Positions 17,587-25,890 of a DNA stretch of 64,000 nucleotides are shown piece by piece. The notes below the pieces were generated by a model. That model made no database searches. It saw only the letters and a program-made list of their open reading frames with translations, and was not told the DNA's origin. The DNA comes from Mucilaginibacter phenanthrenivorans. Its GTDB lineage: Bacteria > Bacteroidota > Bacteroidia > Sphingobacteriales > Sphingobacteriaceae. Numbering within the stretch: the stretch's first letter is position 1; every line of letters begins with the position of its first letter. Location: contig NZ_JAHVAP010000009.1 of NCBI RefSeq assembly GCF_024721155.1, forward strand, positions 62,001 through 126,000, written 5' to 3'. The position numbers and the translations under genes were made by a program.

Positions 17587-19287
17587 TTACCAGCCCGGGT
17601 TTTGCTGCAAAACGTGCCCGCTTGCTGCATAAAACGCCACCTCTTTGGTAGGCAGGGGCTGTAAATAGTTTTTGTTCGGATCAAACTTCCTGCCTGTTTC
17701 TGCAATCATAAAGCCGTCGGCATCTGTTTTACTTTGATAAGGAGCTGTGCTGTACAGCGGGTAGGTTTGCCAGGTTGTTCCTTTAATCTTGATCCCTTTT
17801 ACATCTTCAGCTAACTCTGTTTCGGCTGTTTTCCAGCGCCTTAAGTCATCATACCGAAAACCTTCAAGGGTTAGCTCTACAGTTCTTTCCCTTCGGATCT
17901 CGGTGCGCATATCAAGGTTATGGGCTGCTACAAAGGCTGTGGTTAAGTGCGGCATGTTAACCCTGTCGCGCAGCTTATTTATCGACATATCCAAATCTGC
18001 ATCCGTAACGGAACCATTCTTTTCAAATGTAGCTTCGGCGTATATCAGCAACACTTCGGCGTAACGGATCAAATGCTTATCGTAATCAAACAAGCTGGCA
18101 TCCCCTAACTGACCTGAATTATTGGCGGTAGCATCCTCAGACATGTATTTGTAAAGGATATAGCCCGTATTCGGGTTACGCTGTGGCTTATCAGGATAAT
18201 TAGCCACTTTGTTTACCGGGAAGAACACACGATTAGTGAGCATGCCGGGAATGATCATGGTCATGGTCATCCGTGGGTCGCGCTTTTTATATTCCGAGGT
18301 CATGGTTCCGTAACCCTGGAATACTGAACCCGGAGAGTTTATGGGCATTCCGTTGGTATCCAAATACAAATCGACCATTTTACGGGTTGGGTTATAACCG
18401 TTACCATCATATTCATAAGGCATATCATGCCCTATAATATTCCGGGCATAACGGCGATCAAGGATGCACTCCTTTGAGTCGTCACCTGCTTCAATAAATG
18501 CATAACGGTAGCTCTGTGCACCGCTCCCATTATATAAAGCATAAGTTCCTGCATTGATAACTGCGCTTGACGAAGTTACCGCTGTGGTAAGGTATTGGGT
18601 TGCATCAGCAGCGCCCCTGAATTTCTCCCAGGTGCCCTGGTATAAGGCCACCCGTGCACTCATTGCCAAAGCTGCTCCCTTAGTGATTCTACCGATATCC
18701 GGGCTTGAAAGATCAGACTGCACCGGCAAATCATTCTTAGCCTCGTCAAGATCCTTCAGGATAAAATCGGCTGTTTCTGATTGGGTTGATCTTGGGGTAA
18801 ATAAAGCCGGATCATCCGTAGTCAGTACTTTGGTTATTATTGGTACACCGCCGTACAAACGCATCAGTTTCCAGTAATACCAGGCACGGAAGAATTTCGC
18901 TTCTGCTACATACTTTTTGGTATCGGCATCAGTAAATGAAGCGCCGTGGGCCAATATGTTGTTACAGTCCCTGATATAGTTATAACTACTTGTCCAGGTA
19001 TCTGACGTTTGCGATACCTGCAGGTTGCCATTACTTACGCTATTAGGAAAATTATAGGCAATGTCCGACTCTGTGTCTTCAAACCCGAACCTGTCCAAAC
19101 CCTGGTACAGCGCGTTGGCAGCCAGTTTAAAATCGCTGGCTGTTTTCCAGAATGTTGCATCAGTAATTGAATCCTGCGAAACCAGGTTAAGCTGCTTTTT
19201 ACAGCTTACTCCGAATAATAGCGCGATCAACAAAACCGATGTATATATAGTTGTATTGTTTAATATCTTAATTGATTTCATGATCAT
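17587..19287 (-). CDS. SusD/RagB family outer-membrane glycan-binding lipoprotein
   Basis: 566 residues with a lipoprotein signal (LLIALLFGVSC, then KKQLNLV). SusD features: YIRDCNNILAHG, AEAKFFRAWYYWKLMRLYGGVPII in the TPR region, IRYAEVLLIYAEA, and the C-terminal RTEIRRERTVELTLEGFRYDDLRRW plus LQPLPTKEVAFYAASGHVLQQNPGW. It is the partner of the STN-type SusC whose stop codon lies 2 bp upstream of this start (19287; a second ATG at 19281 is possible). It is expected at the cell surface as the lid on the SusC barrel. The following strong terminator suggests it is the last gene of its main transcript. Confidence 0.96.
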   Translation of the reverse strand: MIMKSIKILNNTTIYTSVLLIALLFGVSCKKQLNLVSQDSITDATFWKTASDFKLAANALYQGLDRFGFEDTESDIAYNFPNSVSNGNLQVSQTSDTWTSSYNYIRDCNNILAHGASFTDADTKKYVAEAKFFRAWYYWKLMRLYGGVPIITKVLTTDDPALFTPRSTQSETADFILKDLDEAKNDLPVQSDLSSPDIGRITKGAALAMSARVALYQGTWEKFRGAADATQYLTTAVTSSSAVINAGTYALYNGSGAQSYRYAFIEAGDDSKECILDRRYARNIIGHDMPYEYDGNGYNPTRKMVDLYLDTNGMPINSPGSVFQGYGTMTSEYKKRDPRMTMTMIIPGMLTNRVFFPVNKVANYPDKPQRNPNTGYILYKYMSEDATANNSGQLGDASLFDYDKHLIRYAEVLLIYAEATFEKNGSVTDADLDMSINKLRDRVNMPHLTTAFVAAHNLDMRTEIRRERTVELTLEGFRYDDLRRWKTAETELAEDVKGIKIKGTTWQTYPLYSTAPYQSKTDADGFMIAETGRKFDPNKNYLQPLPTKEVAFYAASGHVLQQNPGW

Positions 19288-19289
19288 CT

Positions 19290-22200
19290 TTATTTAAATT
19301 TTACATCTAATCCCAGTGAATAAACCTTGTTGAAAGGATAGGTGCTTTCACTCAGAGAACCATCCTCCGGATTGTAGTTACCGCCAAGCGTTCCTTTGGC
19401 AATAGTGAACAGATCCTGCCCGCTGAAATAGATTCGTGCAGACCGCATTTTAATAGCATTGGCAATTGATGTTGGCAGATTATAACCTAATGTGATCACT
19501 TTAAACCTTAAGTAAGCATCGTTATGCATGGTAAGCGTTGAGGTATGGTAATCATAACCCCGCAAATCGTCATAACCTGTACCACCGGGCAGGTAGCGCG
19601 GATATTGCGCATTCGGGTTTGAGGCGGTATAGGTTTTACCATAATAGTACTCAAGCGATGGCCAGTAAAATGCATTTGGAACCGCTAACGCCCCAACGTA
19701 TTGAACATCGCGTTTACCTACGCCCTGGATGAACATGCTCAAGTCGAACTGCTTGTAACCAAGGCTAATATTGGCCGAGTAGGTATAGCGTGGCGTATAA
19801 TTACCAAGGTAAACCATATCGCCATTTTGCCCTTTGGCTTTATCGCCAAATTCAGTTAGCTTGCCGTCGCCGTCAACATCCTTGTACATCACATCACCAA
19901 TAGCAATGTTTGAAGGCACACCCTGGATCTTTTTATAATTATCCAATTGGGCCTGAGTTTGAATTATACCTTCAGATACATAGCCGAAGTAAGAATTTAT
20001 AGGATACCCTTGCCTTAAACCATTAAGCCCCTCGCCGTAGCTGTCGGTATTTTTAAGCTGAACCAGTTTGTTGGTATTGTCGCTCAGCTGTAATGCTACG
20101 CTATACCTGAAATCATTGATATGATCCTTCCATGCTATCGAAGTTTCAAAACCTTTGGTAACAAGTTTACCTTGGTTTGATGATGGCGGTGTACCGCCAT
20201 AAACAGCAGGAACAGCAATATTAACCAGCATGTCATTATTCGTTTTGTTGAAATAATCGAATGAGAATGTCAGTTTGGATTTAAGGATCTGCATATCAAT
20301 ACCAATATTCTTGTTCTCGATGGTTTCCCACGTTCTGGTGGCTGATGAAGTATTTGCCGTAGCACCCGGCACCCCAGCGTTCGGCGAACCCAGCGGGTAT
20401 AATCCGCCTACTGTGATGAGTGGAATATAGTCAAACAAGCCTAAACCGCTGATGTCCTGGTTACCCATTTTACCCCATGAAGCCCTTAACTTTAATTGAT
20501 CGAAGAAATTCAGATTCTTGATAAAATTCTCCTGGGTGAGGTTATAGGCAAGCGCAGCTGATGGGAACACAGCACTCCAGCGTTTATTGGGAGCGAACTT
20601 CGAACTGCCGTCTGCACGGGCAGTAATATCAAGGATCAGCTTATCTTTAAACGAGTAGCTAAACCTGCCAAAATAAGAGTTTAAGGCTTGGTCGCTAAGG
20701 TTACCTGTAAAATTGCTATAAGCAACACTTGTCCGGTCGGCAAGGTTCAGGGTAAAGATCTCGTTGCCGGGGAAGTTATAACCGGTAACGCTTTGCCCGC
20801 TGTTATTGGTCTGCTCTAACGAAGTACCAACGGTCAGGTCAATTTTATGATCAGCGCCGAACTTTTTATCGTAGTCTGCATAAACCTGGTACAAGCGGTA
20901 ATCAGTCCGGGTGTTTCCGTATGATGCCTGGTTTGGCGTGTTACGGATATCCTGGATCCCTCCTGCATAGTTATACCTTGTAAAAGTTTTTGTGATGGCA
21001 ACATCGTTTCCATAGTCCAGTCTTATTGCCGCCTGTCCGGTTAATGTCAGGCCATCAATTATATGATAGTCTGCCTTGAAATTGGTGCTGAATCTTGAGA
21101 AATCATAAGTATGCTGACCACCGTCGGTAAGCGATTGTGCCGGGTTTTCATATCCCTGGTAGCCATAAAACTCTCCTTGTGGATTATATACAGGCTGGTA
21201 CGGAAACTGCCGAACCACATTCGGGATCGCATTGCCCAACATTGTAGGGTCCTTAGTAACGGTGCTTTCAAAACTTGATCTTGTTTCTACATCCAGATCC
21301 TTCAACAGCTTGAAATCGTAGTTCAAACGAAGGTTATACCTATCAGAGTAGTTTGTTCCATAATTTAGGCTACCATTGTCACGGTTATATCCTGCCGAAA
21401 CCAGGTAAGTATTATTCTCACCACCGCCCGAAATGGCTACATTATGTACTTGTTGAATGGAGTTTTTGTAGATCACTTTGTTCCAATCGGTATAACCATA
21501 AAAGGAGGGGTAACTGCTCAATCCATAGTTCCAGCCTTGTGTAAGGTCGGGCGCGGCGTTTGCAGCGATCTTATCAAATACAGATTGCGGGAAACCCGGA
21601 ATCCCGGCGTTGATTAACCCTTCATTCATAAAATGGGCGAACTCGTTAGTGTTCTGCATCTTCTTTAGATAGTCAGGGGTTTTAAGTCCAACGTTGGCGG
21701 TGTACTGGATGGTCGGCGGGCCTTTCCTGCCTTTTTTGGTGGTAACTATAATAACCCCATCAGCCGCACGGGCGCCATAAATGGCTGCTGCTGCATCCTT
21801 TAAAACAGAAATCTGGCTAATGTCGCTTGGGTTCAAGGTTCCTAAATCACCGGGAATCCCGTCAATTAATACCAAAGGCACATTTCCGTTAATAGACGAA
21901 TAACCCCGTACCTGCAGGTTGTATCCCTGGTTTCCTGGCTGACCGTCGGACCGCGTAATGGTTACGCCCGGAACCGTTCCCTGCAAAGCATCAAACACGT
22001 TGTTTTCGGGGCGATTTTCAAAAACATCAGCTTTTACGGTTGTAATAGCGCCGGTAATTGCGCCCTTGGCTCTTGTACCGTAGCCTACAACAACAACCTC
22101 ATCAAGCTTATTTTCCGATTTAACCATTTTGATGGTCAACTGGCTTTGGCCGTTAACAGATACCTTTTGGGTTACATAACCAATATACGACACTACCAAA

Positions 22201-22748
22201 ACAGCATCTGCCGATGGAGCCGTTATTTCAAAGCCGCCGTTAATATCCGTAGTTGTCCCTGTTGAAGTGCCATCAATTCGAATGCCCACTCCCGGCAATG
22301 TTTCACCGGTAGTTGCATCTTTAACCGTGCCGGTAACCTTCTGGGCCTGTTGCTCCGTTACCGTTTTAATTTCCGGTAATATTTGCTCCTTTCTTACCAG
22401 CAAGATGGTTTTATTGATCACCTTAAACCCAAAAGGCTGATCCTTGAAGCAGAGGTTCAAGAGATCCTTCAGGTTCATGTCCTTAGCTTTAACAGTGATG
22501 GGTTTTGCGCCTTCAACTGTCGAGTTGTTGTAAAGAAAATCAAAATCGGTTTGCTTCTTGATCTCAGAAATCACCTCTGACAACTGCGCCTTTTTTACAG
22601 ACAACGTTACCTGCTGGGCCAATCCCTCAGCCCTGATTTGCAGAAGTGCAACAAATAAAAGGATACATGTTAGTTTCATTTTGAGTACCAGATTGGAAAT
22701 TACGTAGGACTCCCGCCTGAAAAGTAATTCAGTAAATTTTTTATACAT
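19290..22748 (-). CDS. SusC/RagA TonB-linked transporter with N-terminal STN domain
   Basis: 1152 residues. The long N-terminus (MYKKFTELLFRRESY) precedes the hydrophobic signal at about 24-44. A secretin/TonB short N-terminal (STN) domain follows at about 48-115 (VTLSVKKAQLSEVISEIKKQ, DFLYNNSTVEG), then a CarboxypepD_reg-like domain (VTGTVKDATTGETLPGVGI), TonB-box-like LDEVVVVGYGTRAKG, plug and barrel ending SLGLDVKFK. An STN domain is the periplasmic signalling part that contacts a FecR anti-sigma protein, and fecR is the next gene upstream (232-bp gap). So this transporter likely reports substrate to an ECF sigma factor, boosting its own operon. Two inverted repeats lie in its leader. Confidence 0.97.
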   Translation of the reverse strand: MYKKFTELLFRRESYVISNLVLKMKLTCILLFVALLQIRAEGLAQQVTLSVKKAQLSEVISEIKKQTDFDFLYNNSTVEGAKPITVKAKDMNLKDLLNLCFKDQPFGFKVINKTILLVRKEQILPEIKTVTEQQAQKVTGTVKDATTGETLPGVGIRIDGTSTGTTTDINGGFEITAPSADAVLVVSYIGYVTQKVSVNGQSQLTIKMVKSENKLDEVVVVGYGTRAKGAITGAITTVKADVFENRPENNVFDALQGTVPGVTITRSDGQPGNQGYNLQVRGYSSINGNVPLVLIDGIPGDLGTLNPSDISQISVLKDAAAAIYGARAADGVIIVTTKKGRKGPPTIQYTANVGLKTPDYLKKMQNTNEFAHFMNEGLINAGIPGFPQSVFDKIAANAAPDLTQGWNYGLSSYPSFYGYTDWNKVIYKNSIQQVHNVAISGGGENNTYLVSAGYNRDNGSLNYGTNYSDRYNLRLNYDFKLLKDLDVETRSSFESTVTKDPTMLGNAIPNVVRQFPYQPVYNPQGEFYGYQGYENPAQSLTDGGQHTYDFSRFSTNFKADYHIIDGLTLTGQAAIRLDYGNDVAITKTFTRYNYAGGIQDIRNTPNQASYGNTRTDYRLYQVYADYDKKFGADHKIDLTVGTSLEQTNNSGQSVTGYNFPGNEIFTLNLADRTSVAYSNFTGNLSDQALNSYFGRFSYSFKDKLILDITARADGSSKFAPNKRWSAVFPSAALAYNLTQENFIKNLNFFDQLKLRASWGKMGNQDISGLGLFDYIPLITVGGLYPLGSPNAGVPGATANTSSATRTWETIENKNIGIDMQILKSKLTFSFDYFNKTNNDMLVNIAVPAVYGGTPPSSNQGKLVTKGFETSIAWKDHINDFRYSVALQLSDNTNKLVQLKNTDSYGEGLNGLRQGYPINSYFGYVSEGIIQTQAQLDNYKKIQGVPSNIAIGDVMYKDVDGDGKLTEFGDKAKGQNGDMVYLGNYTPRYTYSANISLGYKQFDLSMFIQGVGKRDVQYVGALAVPNAFYWPSLEYYYGKTYTASNPNAQYPRYLPGGTGYDDLRGYDYHTSTLTMHNDAYLRFKVITLGYNLPTSIANAIKMRSARIYFSGQDLFTIAKGTLGGNYNPEDGSLSESTYPFNKVYSLGLDVKFK

Positions 22749-22805
22749 TTGATTGTTAGGTTAATTTGATTTATTGGATAGCTTCAATAATTTTTTTACC
22801 TGATT

Positions 22806-22820
22806 TCAGCATACCGCTGA
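22806..22820 (-). repeat. Small hairpin in leader of STN-type susC
   Basis: Perfect 5-bp inverted repeat TCAGC / GCTGA with a 5-nt loop, 58 bp upstream of the susC start and just downstream (in transcription) of the larger palindrome at 22825-22849. Too short alone to assign a role. Confidence 0.4.
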
Positions 22821-22824
22821 CCGA

Positions 22825-22849
22825 CCAGGGACGGTTCGAACGTTCCTGG
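22825..22849. promoter_or_regulatory. 25-bp near-perfect palindrome between fecR and susC
   Basis: Arms CCAGG / CCTGG and a centre TTCGAA with only two mismatched pairs over 25 bp. It lies 77 bp upstream of the STN-type susC start. No T-tract follows on the minus strand, so it is more likely an operator or leader structure than a terminator. Confidence 0.55.
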
Positions 22850-22980
22850 TTTGGTAAAATTCTGTGGGTGAGTTCGTGTCTCTTCTATAAATACCCTCCT
22901 TAAATTTATTGGTTAATACTCCGTTAATTAATTTTGAAATTGGATTTCAGGTTCTATAATGATGTTATAAGTAGCTGCTT

Positions 22981-24162
22981 TTAATTGCTTACAATAATTT
23001 TCCTTTTGTCGAGCTTAAAATGAACCTTACCGAGCCGCTCCAGGTTAGTAAGTATTTCTGTTAAGTTTGATGAACGCGAAAATGTCCCGCCAAACCTTTC
23101 CTTTTCATTACTGAAGTTATTGTACTCCACCTCCACATCATACCAGCGGCTCATCGATTTCATAATGCCGGCAATAGTCTGGTTATCGAAAATAAAATAG
23201 CCGTTTTTCCACGACATCACCTGCTCCAAATTGGCGGTTAAAACAACAGATTCATTGCTCGCTTTATTAAAGCTTGATTGCTGCCCGGGAATAAGCAGGC
23301 TGGATTTACCTGTAATAAGATTGCTTACCTTTACACTGCCTTCCAACAAAGTGGTGCGTATGTTTACTTCGTCGCTATAACTTTTCACGTTGAAATGGGT
23401 GCCGAGGTCTTTAATTTCCACCTTGTCGGTAACCACTTTAAATGGAAACCTGGCATTGTGCACCACTTCAAAATACGCCTCGCCCGAAACCTTCACTATC
23501 CTGGAATCTCCTGTGAAAACAGTCGGAAAGGTGATAGATGAAGCCGCATTCAGCCAAACTTTTGAACCATCTGGCAAAATCAGCGGGTAAGGAGACTGTT
23601 CGCCCCTTGCTGTACTTAAAGTGTTATAGGCAACTTCATTTTGTTGAGCATTTTTATTCACCGCGTAGGTGATCCCGGTATTCTTGTTAATCAAAACTGA
23701 AGTATTGCCTTGTTGGGCCAGCGTTCCGCTCATAGCGCTTGTTAAAACAATCTTTTGGCCGTTAGCCAATGTTAGCGTGGCCTGTTTTTGGCCGGGAGTT
23801 ATAGGCTTGAGTACAGCAATTATTGTTTTATTTTTGGTTTGATGCCTGAATACATTTATGCCCAAAGCAACAAAAACAACAATTACGGCTGCTGCCGCAC
23901 CAATGCGGTAAACCAGTCTCTTATAATTGCTACGCTGCGGTTTCATCTGCTCTTTAATTAGCTGGTGAACATTAGCGAGTCGCTCTGCTTCTCCCGCATC
24001 AGGCAAGTGGTCGTCATCAGCCATTTCAAGCTGGGCGAGGATGTGTTTTTTTAACGCATCCTCATCCGTATCGCCGAAGTGGGTAAAAAGTTCATCCAAC
24101 TCCTCATCGGTGCAGGCGTTATCAATGAATTTGTGAAACAAATAATCCAGGTGATCTTTCAA
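22981..24162 (-). CDS. FecR family anti-sigma factor
   Basis: 393 residues starting at a TTG; no ATG lies between it and an upstream in-frame stop, and KDHLDYLFHKFIDNACTDEELDEL is the usual FecR N-terminus, so the TTG (or another non-ATG codon close by) is likely genuine. Residues 1-80 are the cytoplasmic anti-sigma part, 84-105 a single membrane helix (YRIGAAAAVIVVFVALGINVF), then the periplasmic FecR domain (LPDGSKVWLNAASSITFP, VSGEAYFEVVHNARFPFKV, GTHFNVKSY) and a C-terminal DUF4974-type domain (SWKNGYFIFDNQTI, YDVEVEY, GTFSRSSNLTEIL). It should relay the state of the STN-type SusC downstream to an ECF sigma factor. The nearest sigma gene is 850 bp upstream, separated by two small genes and a terminator. 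Confidence 0.95.
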   Translation of the reverse strand: MKDHLDYLFHKFIDNACTDEELDELFTHFGDTDEDALKKHILAQLEMADDDHLPDAGEAERLANVHQLIKEQMKPQRSNYKRLVYRIGAAAAVIVVFVALGINVFRHQTKNKTIIAVLKPITPGQKQATLTLANGQKIVLTSAMSGTLAQQGNTSVLINKNTGITYAVNKNAQQNEVAYNTLSTARGEQSPYPLILPDGSKVWLNAASSITFPTVFTGDSRIVKVSGEAYFEVVHNARFPFKVVTDKVEIKDLGTHFNVKSYSDEVNIRTTLLEGSVKVSNLITGKSSLLIPGQQSSFNKASNESVVLTANLEQVMSWKNGYFIFDNQTIAGIMKSMSRWYDVEVEYNNFSNEKERFGGTFSRSSNLTEILTNLERLGKVHFKLDKRKIIVSN

Positions 24163-24323
24163 GGTTATTGATCTTAATTAATGCTAATACGCTTGTGGAG
24201 AACGCGGCATCTACTCTGGTTGAAAAAATATTAAGTTTTTTTATTTCGATCTCAAAAAAATGGCGCTTTTGATATGCTGATAGTTATTTGCAGTATTAAA
24301 TTCGAACTTTAAGCTCAAAAAAA

Positions 24324-24343
24324 AAGCCGGGCGAACCCGGCTT
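24324..24343 (-). terminator. Rho-independent terminator after Cys-rich genes
   Basis: On the minus strand an 8-bp perfect stem (AAGCCGGG / CCCGGCTT) with a 4-nt loop is followed by a run of T. It sits just past the stop of the 64-residue Cys-rich gene and separates the sigma/Cys-rich unit from fecR. Confidence 0.92.
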
Positions 24344-24349
24344 CCTCTC

Positions 24350-24544
24350 TTATTTACAGGTCTTGTCGCATTCACCTGATGATTTGCAGGTTTTGCTGCA
24401 ATGATCCTTGCAGGATGATTGACTGCAGGATTTTGAGCATTTGGTGCAATGGTTCATTTTGCTGTTACAGCAAGGTGTGTTAGCGAACGAAATTGAATTT
24501 ATAGTTAATAGCATCATCGTTACGATGAAAAGAAACTTTTTCAT
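24350..24544 (-). CDS. Small secreted Cys-rich (metallothionein-like) protein
   Basis: 64 residues: a signal peptide (MKKFLFIVTMMLLTINSISFA, cleavage near FANT) and a mature part of about 43 residues with 10 Cys, spaced as CC, CxxC and Cx3-5C, mixed with Lys, Ser and His. That composition suggests metal binding or multiple disulphides in the periplasm. The gene is 69 bp after the other Cys-rich gene and is followed at once by a strong terminator, so the operon sigma factor, 116-residue protein, this protein is likely. I know of no named family; a role in metal (for example copper) handling is inference from composition. Confidence 0.8.
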   Translation of the reverse strand: MKKFLFIVTMMLLTINSISFANTPCCNSKMNHCTKCSKSCSQSSCKDHCSKTCKSSGECDKTCK

Positions 24545-24613
24545 GATTTTAATTTTAAATGTGTTTAATAATAAATTACCTCTGTGATAAGGCAGCAGGT
24601 TACGGTGTTATTA

Positions 24614-24964
24614 TTAAACTTTCGGAGGGTTCCAGTTGAAGCGCGCGTAGCCGGACAAGTCACCTGTATTATAAGAGATCGCTGTTAATTCCTTTACTAC
24701 AGAAAATACAGGACCAACAGAAATAGGGTCAACTTTTAAAAAACCACAACCTGCACAGGATAACATGGTATTACATGTCCCCTGCCCGCAATCGTTGTTT
24801 TGTTTGGAGCTGCAAGGGGATTGTTTAGACATCTTATGACAGCAACTTTCTTTTGCCGAAGGCTTAATGGTTTTTGCCCTCCCCGGGAATGCGGAAAGAA
24901 AAACCAAACAAAACACCATCATAAGTGCAATCACCTTCATCGCTACAAATATGGGCATTAACAT
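24614..24964 (-). CDS. Small secreted Cys-rich protein ending WNPPKV
   Basis: 116 residues from the ATG at 24964, or about 108 from MKVIALMMVFCLVFLSAFPGRA at 24940, which looks like the natural signal peptide start. The mature part has a Cys-rich central segment (SCC, SPC, DCGQGTC, SCAGC; seven Cys) and a C-terminal tail YARFNWNPPKV. It starts 44 bp after the sigma-factor stop and is probably co-transcribed with it. Function unknown. The CC and CxxC-like motifs fit metal binding or a thiol role outside the cytoplasm. Confidence 0.75.
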   Translation of the reverse strand: MLMPIFVAMKVIALMMVFCLVFLSAFPGRAKTIKPSAKESCCHKMSKQSPCSSKQNNDCGQGTCNTMLSCAGCGFLKVDPISVGPVFSVVKELTAISYNTGDLSGYARFNWNPPKV

Positions 24965-25008
24965 TTAAAATAAATTGATGGTCATCAATTTTTAAGATGA
25001 TATAGATC

Positions 25009-25614
25009 TTATTTCAATTTGGTCAAAACGGCTAAAAACACCAGAAAAGCCACATCATGCGAAGCTAAAAGTGCCATTTTAACTTTTTTAGTTGCTTTTA
25101 CAATGTGTCCGTTTATTGTCGAGGTGGAGATTCCGAGAATTTCGCTAACCTCTTCGTAGCTTTTTCCTTCCAGCTTGCAAAGCTTAAAAACCATCTGCTG
25201 TTGCTGCGGCAACTGTTCAATTGCGCTGGTGAGCAGGTCGTGTGTTTCTTTAAATAGTAGTTTTTCTTCAACTTCAGTTGTAAGTTCAGTCATGCGGTTT
25301 TTAACCGCAACCTGGAGTTTTTCTTCGCGGGCAAGGCTCCGGTAAAAATCGTAAACTGAGTTTTGGGCCATCTGGTACAGGTACCCCTTTAAACAATAAT
25401 CAGAATCTATCAGTTCCCGTTTATCCCACAATTTAATAAATACGTTTTGCAGCAGGTCCTCGGCCAGGAACTCAACCTTAACCATTTTAAGCAGCTTGCG
25501 GTAAATAGGGAGACTGTATAATCTGTAAAAATAATCGAACGCTTTCTCGTCGCCGGCCTTCAGCTTAATCAGCTGGCTTTTTTCCTGGTCGGTATGAACT
25601 GGTTGAAGCGCCAT
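25009..25614 (-). CDS. ECF RNA polymerase sigma-70 factor, FecI-like
   Basis: 201 residues. Region 2 is visible at about 25-95 (FDYFYRLYSLPIYRKLLKM, LAEDLLQNVFIKLWDKRELI, LKGYLYQMAQNSVYDFYR) and region 4 at about 130-185 (IEQLPQQQQMVFKLCKLEGKS, YEEVSEILGISTSTINGHIV). The hydrophobic C-terminal tail (LLASHDVAFLVFLAVL) is typical of the Bacteroidota-expanded ECF group that pairs with FecR and STN-SusC. It would recruit RNA polymerase to the SusCD promoter when FecR signals. Oddly, two Cys-rich genes and a terminator lie between it and fecR, so it may also or instead drive those genes. Element A (25775-25820) lies about 160-200 bp upstream. Confidence 0.95.
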   Translation of the reverse strand: MALQPVHTDQEKSQLIKLKAGDEKAFDYFYRLYSLPIYRKLLKMVKVEFLAEDLLQNVFIKLWDKRELIDSDYCLKGYLYQMAQNSVYDFYRSLAREEKLQVAVKNRMTELTTEVEEKLLFKETHDLLTSAIEQLPQQQQMVFKLCKLEGKSYEEVSEILGISTSTINGHIVKATKKVKMALLASHDVAFLVFLAVLTKLK

Positions 25615-25774
25615 TTGAAGATCGTTACTAAAATTATTTGTTCCGTAAAAAACCGGCTGCAGTTACCTTGCAGATTAATCCCTAATAATCAGACAACTAT
25701 CCAATTATTTAATTCATCAATAAATTATTTTTAGGTTGCTGACACGCCGGCATTAAATATTACAATATTTAACT

Positions 25775-25820
25775 GTTAAAACTAAATAACAGGTTTCGCA
25801 TCACTGTCCCCTACAGTCTT
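25775..25820 (-). promoter_or_regulatory. Repeated upstream element, copy A
   Basis: On the minus strand the core AAGACTGTAGGGG (25820-25808) is followed 16 nt later by TGTTATTTAGTTTTAAC (25791-25775). The 17-mer is identical, and the spacing to the core is identical, in copy B at 27291-27336. Both copies lie upstream of minus-strand genes (sigma factor here, the DUF3863-like gene there). Likely a shared promoter or regulator site; the bound factor is unknown. Confidence 0.6.
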
Positions 25821-25890
25821 GTGTACCGCAAAACAGAAGATTTTATAAAACCAGCGTATGAAAAGGGGATATATATCGGTGTTAATTACT

